Source of the DNA: an uncultured Oscillospiraceae bacterium
GTDB lineage: Bacteria; Bacillota; Clostridia; UBA1212; SIG427
Assembly (NCBI GenBank): GCA_902465325.1
Contig: CABQMV010000022.1
Coordinates: 1-19,606, forward strand
DNA: 19,606 nt
Direction of reading: 5' to 3'
The notes beneath the pieces are model-generated. The model was not told where the DNA came from. It was given only the letters and a program-made list of their open reading frames with translations, and searched no databases. The translations under genes were made by a program, and so were the position numbers. Positions 1-6,421 of this stretch are shown one piece after another. Within the stretch, counting starts at the first letter, position 1, and every line of letters begins with the position of its first letter.

Positions 1-149
1 GAAGAGTCGCCCGGCGATAGTTCTGCGCTGCTCTGCGACTCCTTTACGACGGCGGAATTCCCGCTGCTGGGCGTGCTTCCGCCCGGTTGATTCCCACAGC
101 CGGACAGAAGCAGACAAAGCATCAAAAGGAGCGGCAAAAGTGTCCGCAT
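1..149 (-). CDS. N-terminus of an unidentified lipoprotein (partial, runs off the window)
   Basis: An open frame starts at an ATG at 149-147 and continues off the left edge, giving about 49 codons. The N-terminus is a textbook lipoprotein signal: a short Arg-Thr start, a Leu-rich core, then the lipobox LSGC with Cys at residue 18. After the Cys comes a Gly/Ser/Pro/Gln-rich linker like those of the other lipoproteins in this cluster. The start lies two bases after the stop codon of the upstream flavodoxin gene, so it should be the last visible gene of that operon and may be translationally coupled; no strong ribosome binding site is visible. The function cannot be told because the mature domain is outside the window. 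By analogy with its neighbours it could be another extracytoplasmic flavodoxin, hydrolase or reductase, but that is only inference. Confidence 0.72.
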   Translation of the reverse strand, partial: MRTLLPLLLMLCLLLSGCGNQPGGSTPSSGNSAVVKESQSSAELSPGDS

Positions 150-151
150 TT

Positions 152-865
152 TTATAAGCCGAGACCGTTTACCCATTCCTTCACCACGTCCTCACTTGCT
201 CTCGACTGGAACCGCTGACCCTCCAGCCAGTTGCCGCCGTTGGCTTCTGCTTTGAGCAGTTCACCGCTCTGACCGAGCCCGGACGAAGAGGACGTGCAGA
301 ACGGAATGACGGTTTTCCCGGTAAAATCATTGGCTTTCACGAAGGTGTCGGTCGGCCAAGCGGCGATGCCCCACCAAATGGGATAACCGATGAATACGGT
401 GTCGTATTCGTCCCAGTTTTCCACGGTCGTGGTCGTCAGTTCGACATTCCGCAGGGATTCGTCGTCGTGTTCTTTGGATACGCGGCTGTCCGGGTTCGTC
501 CAGTTCAGGTCGTCGGAGGTGTACGATTCCGTCGGTGTGATTTCAAAGAGGTCGCCGCCCGTGGCTTCCGCGATGTACCCGGCAATCGCCTCGGTATTGT
601 TAGTCGCGGAGTAGTACACGACAAGCGTTTTCCCGCCGGTCGGTTCGGACGAATCGGAGGAATCTTCACCGGTGCTTTCGGAAGATTCGTTTGACGAAGC
701 ATCCGTATTTGTCTGTGAGGAACCGTTTCCGTTCGATTCCGGCACTGTGGATGCGTTATTTCCGGATTCCGATCCGTTTGCGTTTCCCCCCGTGCCCGTG
801 GAACCGCAGGCGACAAGCGAAACAAGCAGAATCATACTGAGTAATGCGATTAAAATTTTTTTCAT
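152..865 (-). CDS. Lipoprotein flavodoxin (Flavodoxin_4-like)
   Basis: The 237-residue protein has a lipoprotein signal (LVAC, Cys 20), a Ser/Gly/Asn/Glu-rich linker of about 55 residues, then a flavodoxin fold from about residue 79 to the end. The FMN phosphate-binding loop is visible as YYSATNNTE (84-92). The isoalloxazine-contacting loops are suggested by YPIWWG (161-166) and by the PFCTSSSSGLGQS stretch (188-200). Flavodoxins are FMN-binding one- or two-electron carriers; this one should be anchored on the outer face of the membrane, which is unusual because most flavodoxins are cytosolic. The start is fixed by a 4-base ATGA overlap with the preceding DUF1893 gene, implying coupled translation. 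It resembles the frameshifted flavodoxin at 2683-3305 and is probably a paralogue. Electron donor and acceptor cannot be read from the sequence. Confidence 0.87.
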   Translation of the reverse strand: MKKILIALLSMILLVSLVACGSTGTGGNANGSESGNNASTVPESNGNGSSQTNTDASSNESSESTGEDSSDSSEPTGGKTLVVYYSATNNTEAIAGYIAEATGGDLFEITPTESYTSDDLNWTNPDSRVSKEHDDESLRNVELTTTTVENWDEYDTVFIGYPIWWGIAAWPTDTFVKANDFTGKTVIPFCTSSSSGLGQSGELLKAEANGGNWLEGQRFQSRASEDVVKEWVNGLGL

Positions 866-1311
866 GATGGATTTCCTTCCTTTTTATGGATTTCTTGCAT
901 GGCGGACAGTTTCTTTTGGATTGCTTTGATTCCTTCATCGGGGGCGTCGATTTCCGCTACCGCTTCTTCCATGGGACAGATCCCCGTGCCCACACGGTTG
1001 CGAATCTCTTTGACGGAAGTATCGCAAAGCGGCGTGATCCCGTGCCGGGCGAGCGTATAGATCCCGTCCTCGCTCATCACTTCCGCAAAGACCATATGAA
1101 CTCCAAGCAGGACGTAAAGCAGAGCCGCCGCTTTGCCGACGATCTTATCCGCCGCGGAAAAGCCTCGATAATCCCGCCCGCTCTCGACAAAAGCGATCAG
1201 CGGCTTGACCCCGCGTTCCGTGCTGATGTGGATTTGTCCGTCTTTGCACAGAACGCAGGTGGACTTGGTTTTTTTCAATAATTCGACTGCCTGCTCTAAA
1301 TCACTTTTCAT
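862..1311 (-). CDS. DUF1893 family protein (deaminase-like fold)
   Basis: The 149-residue soluble protein has no signal peptide. It matches my knowledge of DUF1893 (type structure TM1506 of Thermotoga maritima), a cytidine-deaminase-like fold without assigned activity. Signature stretches are DKIVGKAAALL (55-65) and GICPMEEAV (110-118), plus CVLCKDG near residue 20, where the beta-hairpin is expected. The domain occupies almost the whole protein, and the tail (about 120-149) looks helical. It overlaps the ECF S-component gene upstream by 11 bases and the flavodoxin gene downstream by 4 bases, so the three are surely co-translated. That arrangement suggests it acts on, or senses, whatever the S component brings in, but this is inference. 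The canonical zinc-binding HAE / PCxxC deaminase motif is not evident, so a nucleoside-deaminase activity should not be assumed. Confidence 0.8.
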   Translation of the reverse strand: MKSDLEQAVELLKKTKSTCVLCKDGQIHISTERGVKPLIAFVESGRDYRGFSAADKIVGKAAALLYVLLGVHMVFAEVMSEDGIYTLARHGITPLCDTSVKEIRNRVGTGICPMEEAVAEIDAPDEGIKAIQKKLSAMQEIHKKEGNPS

Positions 1312-1867
1312 TTTTCTTCAAATTCTCCACGCGATAGACGATCAGCGGAAGAAGCGCCCATTGCAGGACAAGTCCGAACAGTCCGGTCGCGATACTTGTC
1401 CAGATCGTAGAAACGGCGATTTGACCGTTTCCAAACGCATAGACCGCAAGCAGAATGGCGACCGCACGCACGGCACGTCCGGCGACCTGTGCTGCCACGA
1501 CTTTTCCTATGGTCGGCAGTTTGATATTCCGCAACAGTCCCGCCGCAAGGCCGTAGACGCAAAGCTCGATCATCATGAAGGGCAGCATCACAGCGCCCGG
1601 CATTCCGGAAAGCGCGAAGCTGCAAAGCGGACCGAGCAACCCCGAAATGGCTCCCGCATACGGACCTGCCAAAAGCCCTACCAGCAGAATCGGCAAGTGC
1701 ATCGGCAGGAACGCTTCGCCGAGCGTCGTTCCCAGCCCCGACACCGCGCCGAGCAGGTGGAAAATCTGCGGAACGGCGACCGCTCCGACGATGGCGGACA
1801 GGGTGGCGATCGTCTGCACCTTCACTGAAAGACGGGGTTTGGATAAAGTTTTTACCATAGTAGACAT
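1301..1867 (-). CDS. ECF transporter S component (substrate-binding membrane protein)
   Basis: The 188-residue, very hydrophobic protein has about six predicted membrane segments and the small-residue-rich first helix (SAIVGAVAVPQIFHLLG) typical of energy-coupling-factor S components. Ala/Gly-rich helices and the PMHLPILLVGLLAGP region recall the ECF_trnsprt (PF12822) group. S components bind a vitamin or cofactor and dock on a shared EcfA-EcfA'-EcfT module; no such module lies here, so the module is presumably encoded elsewhere. The start is the ATG at 1867-1865, eight bases after AGGAG (1876-1880 on the plus strand); a TTG six bases upstream would be too close to that site. It is the first gene of the operon driven by the promoter at 1898-1941. 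The substrate is unknown; a flavin is attractive because a flavodoxin follows, but no residue pattern proves it. Confidence 0.82.
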   Translation of the reverse strand: MSTMVKTLSKPRLSVKVQTIATLSAIVGAVAVPQIFHLLGAVSGLGTTLGEAFLPMHLPILLVGLLAGPYAGAISGLLGPLCSFALSGMPGAVMLPFMMIELCVYGLAAGLLRNIKLPTIGKVVAAQVAGRAVRAVAILLAVYAFGNGQIAVSTIWTSIATGLFGLVLQWALLPLIVYRVENLKKNEK

Positions 1868-1897
1868 GATCAAATCTCCTTTTCATTTGATACCTTT

Positions 1898-1941
1898 ATT
1901 ATAAATCCATTTTGAGAAACAGAGAAGTCTCGATTGGTTGA
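1898..1941 (-). promoter_or_regulatory. Promoter A for the ECF-DUF1893-flavodoxin operon, with conserved regulon box
   Basis: On the minus strand a TATAAT -10 (plus 1898-1903) lies 20 bases downstream of the box GAAGTCTCGATT (plus 1924-1935). The same box occurs at 6380-6391 and 7328-7339. The match continues as GGTT (1936-1939) and then stops. The TAACC-N3-GGTTA palindrome found at the other two copies is absent; the equivalent place (around 1949-1961) is aldo/keto reductase coding sequence with only a weak AAT-GGC-ATT symmetry. The stop codon of the aldo/keto reductase gene (1899-1901) lies inside the -10. Confidence 0.6.
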
Positions 1942-2666
1942 CTTATTATAATGGCATTGAAGGCGTCCATACGGTTGTCGAAATTGCTGATTCCGAGGGC
2001 GCGGATTTTTCCCTCGCGGTATGCCCGCTCCATATCCTGCCAAGCCGAAACAATCGTGTCTATGTCGCCCGCAGGGTGATGCAGATAAACCAAATCGAGG
2101 TATTCAACGCCGAGGCGATCCAGCATTTGATTGATGGCGTTATAAGCGTCGCCGTACTCGCTGGGCCACAGCTTGTCCGTGATCCAGATTTCTTCACGCG
2201 GTACACCACTGTCTATGATCCCCTGACCGACGCCGCGCTCTTGGAGATAGCCGTGTGCGTCGTCAAGATGGCGGTACCCTGACCGGAGCGCCGCGGCGAC
2301 CGCTTCACGGGACGTCTGATTAAGAACGCCGAGATCGCCGTTTTCAAGACTTTGAATCTGTGTGCCAAGTCCAAACTGCGGCATTTGTACGCCGTTGTTA
2401 AGTGTAATCAGAGGGACGCCCTCGATGGAGGTGATGTTAGAAGCATCTGCCGAGCCGCTGCCGGGCGCTTCCACGGTATTTCCCTCTGTCGGCGCGTTCG
2501 GTTCATCGGATTCAGGCGGATTTGTTGTTTCCGCAGAACCGTGGTTTTCTGTTTCAGAGTTTGCGGAAGTTGAATCCGCAGGCGTTTCGCCCGTTCCCGT
2601 ACCGCAGGCGGCAAGGGAGAGAATCAGCACCAAACTTAAAATGAGCGCAATCAGTTTTTTCATCAT
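1899..2666 (-). CDS. Truncated lipoprotein aldo/keto reductase
   Basis: A 255-residue lipoprotein (LAAC, Cys 21) with a Ser/Thr/Glu/Pro-rich linker to about residue 76, then the front half of an aldo/keto reductase barrel. The catalytic tetrad is plausible: Asp 135 (HLDDAHGY), Tyr 140, Lys 165 (ITDKLW) and His 196 (YLHHP). The GKIRALGISNF stretch (219-229) marks the middle of the barrel. The chain ends about 25 residues later, so the C-terminal half that carries the NADPH-binding loop is missing; full-length family members are roughly 100 residues longer. It is probably non-functional as an NADPH oxidoreductase, or a decaying gene. A second ATG one codon in (2663) is equally well placed after AGGAG. 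It follows the flavodoxin gene by 16 bases, and its last codons overlap promoter A, suggesting that recombination cut the gene. Confidence 0.8.
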   Translation of the reverse strand: MMKKLIALILSLVLILSLAACGTGTGETPADSTSANSETENHGSAETTNPPESDEPNAPTEGNTVEAPGSGSADASNITSIEGVPLITLNNGVQMPQFGLGTQIQSLENGDLGVLNQTSREAVAAALRSGYRHLDDAHGYLQERGVGQGIIDSGVPREEIWITDKLWPSEYGDAYNAINQMLDRLGVEYLDLVYLHHPAGDIDTIVSAWQDMERAYREGKIRALGISNFDNRMDAFNAIIISQPIETSLFLKMDL

Positions 2667-2682
2667 CGTTTCTCCTCATGGA

Positions 2683-3305
2683 CTACTTTTGTTCCTTGGC
2701 TGCCCATTCTTTGACTTCTTTCTCGGAATCCGCTACGGAGGAACCGGGGATAGAAAGCACTTCGTCGGTCAGAACCGTCGCGCCTTCTGCAAGTTCGCTC
2801 AACCGATTCAAACTGTTTGCTCCGCTGGAGCTTCCGTTGTGAGAGAAAAACGGAATGATCGTCTTGCCGGAAAGATCGTATTCTTCGAGGAATGTCCATA
2901 CCGGCGTCGGCAAATCGTACCACCAAATGGGGAAACCGAGATAGATCGTGTCGTACTGAGCCATAACGTCAGCGTCAATGTGGGAGGAAAGCGCAGGACG
3001 GATTTCATTGTCCAGCTCGTTTTTCGCACGGTCGGCGCAGGCTCCGTAATCCTAACGTAGGATTCCTCCGGGACGATACGGAACAGCTCGCCGCCCGTTT
3101 CCTCCGCGATCCACCGTGCCATTTGCTGCCCGTTGCCCGACCACGAAAAGTAGGCGACAAGAATTTTGCTCTCCCCGGCAACGCTTGCCTCCGGTTCGTT
3201 GTCGATTCCTCTGTGGGAACCGCCAAAGAGCCGTGGGAGAAGCAGCGCCGCTGCCGCGACGACAACGACGACAATTCCGATAATGATCCAAACTTTCTTT
3301 TTCAT
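2683..3305 (-). pseudogene. Membrane-anchored flavodoxin, interrupted by a one-base frameshift
   Basis: The start at 3305 follows GGAGG with good spacing. The N-terminus is Met-Lys-Lys-Lys followed by one long hydrophobic stretch (residues 6-23) without a lipobox, so a signal anchor is likely. The flavodoxin FMN loop AYFSWSGNGQQ (51-61) is present. Around plus position 3050-3056 the frame changes: upstream the protein reads ...PEESYV, while the rest of the flavodoxin (DYGACADRAKNEL..., LGFPIWWYDLP, IPFFSHNG) continues in another frame to a stop at 2683. Restoring one base gives a normal product of about 207 residues. No slippery heptamer is evident, so a true mutation or a sequencing error is more likely than programmed frameshifting. 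It lies 26 bases after the double hydrolase gene and 16 before the aldo/keto reductase, in the same operon. Confidence 0.82.
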
Positions 3306-3331
3306 AGGGTACCTCCGTGTATTTGATATTT

Positions 3332-5227
3332 TTATTCCATTTGTTGTTTCCAAAACGCCACCGCATCGTTTATCCAGCCCTCGGCAACCGTTCCCGTACC
3401 AAGCCCGAAGCCGTGGGAAAGTCCCTCATAGGCGCGAAACTCTGTCGGAATGCCCGCTGCGGACATGGCATTGATTCTGCTTTGCATCGTGCGCCAGTTC
3501 GCAATACCGTCGCTTGTCCCGACGCAGACGTAAGTGGGTGGGTCGGTTTCCTGCCACTCGCTGTGGCCTGTGTACTGCATGACGACGCAGCCGGCTTGGG
3601 GCAGATCGTCGCCGCCGAAATAAGCCGTACCGTAGGAGCCGACGTCCGCCGCCATTCGTGCGCCCGCCGAGCCGCCCCACAGGGAATAGCAGTCGGTGTC
3701 CACTTCCAGTTCCTCGGCGTGTTCAAAAATAAAGCTGATCGCCCGCGCCAAATCCTCCATGGCTGTGTCCCAGCCGGGACGGTAGATCAGCGCAAAGGCG
3801 TTGTAGCCCATTTTGGAAAGCTCCAGCGCGTGGGGGAAGCTGTCGTGCATCGCGCCAACGTAGGCAAAACCGCCTCCGGCATTGCATACGGCAAACTTTT
3901 CTCCGGGATCGCCCCTAAAAAAGAACAGTCCTGTTTCAGCCTTGTCGGGGTCAGCCGCTTTTTCCTCGTTGGTATAAATATCGTAAAAAATCGTCTCGCC
4001 CGCCTCGGCGCGGGATTTCATGGTGTTGCAAATCTCAACCGTCTTGTCCGGGTCGATATAGGAATACCACGTCAGGCGAAGGTCGCCAAGCGTTCTGCCG
4101 CTCATGTACCCGGTGTCCACGGGGAATAACAGATGCCCGTAGTCTCCGAAGGCGGGGTCGTTTATCACGTCCGAAATGGCGGTGTCGGTGGTGTAGGGCT
4201 GGCTTGCTGTGTTTTCCTGCTCATCGTTCCCGCCCCAAAAGAACCGCAGGCCGTTATAGGTATATTCCATAGAGGCGATCCCTCCGTGATCGTAACCGTC
4301 CTTGACAGAAAAGGCAAAATTGCCGTCCGCTTCGCTGTCTCCCTCGGTAAAGCCCGGAAGCCCCCGCATATTTTCCACGCGGCTGGTGTCGTAGGAATAG
4401 GCGAAATCTTCCGTGCCGGTAATGACCCACACAAAGAAATCCTGCCGTTTCTCTGCGGCGGCATAGATGTCCGGGTCGGTCAGCCCCGTGCCGCAGCTCA
4501 TGGGGAGAAAATAGCGGAAATAATCGAGACAGTTTTGAAAGGTTCTCCAAGTTGCCACGCTGCCCATGGAAAAGCCGCCGAAGCCCCTGTGATCGCGGGA
4601 AGCGATCAGGTCGTCGGTGGAGGTGCTGGCCGCGTAAGTGGAGTACCGGCTTTCCACTGCCGGGATCAGATCGTTTATCAGTTCGTTGTGATAGTTTTGA
4701 TTGAGCTGCAATGCGAGGCTGAAACTTGCGCTGTCCTGTGGGCTTGTGTTGTTGTAGGTTGGGCAGACAATGATGATGGGACGAATCTCCCCGGCGTCGA
4801 TCATGTGGTCGATCACATTTTTGAATCCCGACGGTTCCTCCGGCGTCCCCAGCGTCATATTCTCATTGCCCCATCCGCCGTGCATCAGGTAAAAAATATC
4901 GTATTGACGGTTCTCGTCATAACCGCTTGGCAGATAGATGACCGCGTGTTTTTCAAGCGGCTGTGACTTCTGCTCATAGGAAAAGGATTCGTAAGTATCA
5001 TAGTTCAAATCTACCAGCGTACCCGGATTCTCTGCCGGAGAAAAGTATGCTTCCGGGATTTCGGAAAGTTCTTTGGGGATGACAGCTTTGCGCACATTTG
5101 CCGTATTCTCTGCGGATGAATCAGGTGTTTGCTGGCTGCTGTTATCGGTACCTGCCTGATTTGTGCAGGCACAGAGCGATCCTAAAAGGAGGACAAGGGA
5201 AAGCGTTGCTGCAATCAATCGTTTCAT
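3332..5227 (-). CDS. Lipoprotein with two fused alpha/beta-hydrolase (esterase) domains
   Basis: This 631-residue protein has a lipoprotein signal (LCAC, Cys 21) and a short Ser/Gln/Asn-rich linker. Domain 1 (about 60-335) is an esterase-D/feruloyl-esterase-like hydrolase with oxyanion loop YLMHGGWG (113-120), nucleophile elbow GFSMGS (Ser 220) and a likely catalytic His in YDHGG (His 314). Domain 2 (about 375-630) is a second, BD-FAE/lipase-like hydrolase with GGGFAYVG (451-458), elbow GGSAGA (Ser 520) and a likely His in SHGFG (His 605). Both serines are present, so both domains may be active, probably on acyl esters outside the cell, for example acetyl or feruloyl groups on polysaccharides; the substrate is inferred only from the fold. 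Domain 1 is clearly paralogous to the neighbouring single-domain esterase. The start is supported by AAGGAGG just upstream, and the gap to that neighbour is 12 bases. Confidence 0.85.
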   Translation of the reverse strand: MKRLIAATLSLVLLLGSLCACTNQAGTDNSSQQTPDSSAENTANVRKAVIPKELSEIPEAYFSPAENPGTLVDLNYDTYESFSYEQKSQPLEKHAVIYLPSGYDENRQYDIFYLMHGGWGNENMTLGTPEEPSGFKNVIDHMIDAGEIRPIIIVCPTYNNTSPQDSASFSLALQLNQNYHNELINDLIPAVESRYSTYAASTSTDDLIASRDHRGFGGFSMGSVATWRTFQNCLDYFRYFLPMSCGTGLTDPDIYAAAEKRQDFFVWVITGTEDFAYSYDTSRVENMRGLPGFTEGDSEADGNFAFSVKDGYDHGGIASMEYTYNGLRFFWGGNDEQENTASQPYTTDTAISDVINDPAFGDYGHLLFPVDTGYMSGRTLGDLRLTWYSYIDPDKTVEICNTMKSRAEAGETIFYDIYTNEEKAADPDKAETGLFFFRGDPGEKFAVCNAGGGFAYVGAMHDSFPHALELSKMGYNAFALIYRPGWDTAMEDLARAISFIFEHAEELEVDTDCYSLWGGSAGARMAADVGSYGTAYFGGDDLPQAGCVVMQYTGHSEWQETDPPTYVCVGTSDGIANWRTMQSRINAMSAAGIPTEFRAYEGLSHGFGLGTGTVAEGWINDAVAFWKQQME

Positions 5228-5239
5228 AGACTGCCTCCT

Positions 5240-6304
5240 TTATTCCACATCCCGGAAGAACAGCGGGAGCGCGTTGTAGAGATATTCCTGCACGGCATTG
5301 AAGTCGTGGTAGCCGCCGTCCTTTTGATAGAAAACATAGTGATCCGGCGTGAAGATCTCCCGTGACAGCATTTCCTCCGCCATCCCGATTGACTGGCTCT
5401 TGACCGCATCCTGAGTACCCACAGCGTGATAGATAAAGTACCCGCGCTCGTCAAGGTTTTCGTCTTTTACAAGCTGCTCGATAAAGTCCACATTGTCCTC
5501 AAAGCGGAAGTCACCGTAGGTGCCATAGTACCAGCAGGAACCGCTCATCGGAAGAAAGTAATGAATATAATCGTAGTCATAGCAGAACTGTAGCCATGTG
5601 GTCACCGAACCCAAAGAGAAGCCGCCGAACGCCCGATGGTCACGGGAGGCTTTCAAGTCCTCCGGGGAAGTGGATGCAGCGTAGGTGTGGAACCGCCCCT
5701 CGACCGCGGGCATCAGGTGATTTTCAAAATCCCGATGGAAAGCGCGGAATTCTTCAATAGAGCTGGAAAAATCCTTGCTGCTGTTTTCGTTGTAGAACGT
5801 CGCTGACACGATGATGATGGGCGGAATATCTCCGTTTGCAATCAGATTGTCAAACATATTTTTTGTCGCCGTAAAATCAAAATATTCTCCGGCATGGCCG
5901 CCCCAGCCGTGCATGAGATAGAGAATGTTGTACCGTGTTTCGGTGTCTTTCTCATCGTAACCGTAGGGCGTATAAACATATGCGGTTTTTGTAATAGGGC
6001 TGCTGTCCCGCACATAATCCTCGGATTCATAGTAGAGCCGAACGACAGCGCCTTGTTCGGCTGCCGCCTGCGTGTAAGATGCCGGAACAGCCTCCGTCCA
6101 GCCGGTCTGGGCTATCTCCATTTCACTCACTCCTGATTCCCCGCTTTCGGCGGGAGAACTGCTTTCCGCCGGGTCACTGACTGCTTCCGTTCCGTGAGAC
6201 GATTCCTCTGCCGACATTTGGGTACCCGGCTGATTTCCGTTGCAGGCACAGAGAAGCGTCAGGAGCATGGCAAAAATCAAGCATATCGCAATTCTTTGTT
6301 TCAT
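5240..6304 (-). CDS. Lipoprotein esterase (esterase D / feruloyl-esterase-like)
   Basis: A secreted alpha/beta-hydrolase of the putative esterase family (PF00756 type), 354 residues from the chosen start. The lipobox LCAC has Cys 21, the same position as in the next gene. A Ser/Glu/Pro-rich linker runs to about residue 65, then the catalytic domain. Visible motifs are LYLMHGWGGH (oxyanion loop), GFSLGS with Ser 230 as nucleophile, Asp 299 in GTQDAV and His 333 in GGYHDF, a complete Ser-Asp-His triad. The ATG at 6304 is preferred because AGAAGG sits nine bases upstream; ATGs at 6313 and 6310 directly abut that site. It is the first gene of the operon after promoter B. It shares long identical stretches with domain 1 of the next gene, for example TYAASTS, SRDHR and YFLPMS. 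Likely acts on acylated carbohydrates at the cell surface; substrate unproven. Confidence 0.85.
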   Translation of the reverse strand: MKQRIAICLIFAMLLTLLCACNGNQPGTQMSAEESSHGTEAVSDPAESSSPAESGESGVSEMEIAQTGWTEAVPASYTQAAAEQGAVVRLYYESEDYVRDSSPITKTAYVYTPYGYDEKDTETRYNILYLMHGWGGHAGEYFDFTATKNMFDNLIANGDIPPIIIVSATFYNENSSKDFSSSIEEFRAFHRDFENHLMPAVEGRFHTYAASTSPEDLKASRDHRAFGGFSLGSVTTWLQFCYDYDYIHYFLPMSGSCWYYGTYGDFRFEDNVDFIEQLVKDENLDERGYFIYHAVGTQDAVKSQSIGMAEEMLSREIFTPDHYVFYQKDGGYHDFNAVQEYLYNALPLFFRDVE

Positions 6305-6354
6305 CTTCATCATCCTTCTTGTGGGCGCAATTCATTCTGCCTATCCACAATATA

Positions 6355-6418
6355 ATTATAAAAAATCGAGGCTTCCGGAGAAGTCTCGATTCGTTAATCA
6401 GTTCTAACCACAGGTTAT
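6355..6418 (-). promoter_or_regulatory. Promoter B with LysR-type palindrome, upstream of the esterase operon
   Basis: On the minus strand, in order: the palindrome TAACC-TGT-GGTTA (plus 6405-6417), a conserved spacer, the box AATCGAGACTTC (plus 6380-6391), 19 bases, then TATAAT (plus 6355-6360). The palindrome centre falls about 63 bases upstream of the expected start site, the usual place for a LysR-family recognition site, and the T-N11-A spacing fits. The same arrangement with identical internal spacing occurs at promoter C. The palindrome begins just after the NUDIX stop codon. Confidence 0.68.
6358..6391 (-). terminator. Terminator-like hairpin overlapping promoter B
   Basis: On the minus strand AATCGAGACTTC pairs with GAAGCCTCGATT (11 of 12 positions, one mismatch) around a 4-base loop and is followed by a run of six T. 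This is a good intrinsic terminator for the NUDIX transcript. Its first arm is the same box shared by all three promoters, while the second arm is unique to this copy. Confidence 0.5.
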
Positions 6419-6421
6419 GAC

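Noticed and set aside
1868..1897. Riboswitch in front of the ECF S-component gene
   Set aside because: Only about 25 bases lie between the -10 and the start codon, leaving no room for an aptamer.
3040..3060. Programmed ribosomal frameshift in the flavodoxin gene
   Set aside because: No slippery heptamer or stimulatory stem-loop stands out at the junction; a one-base deletion is the simpler explanation.
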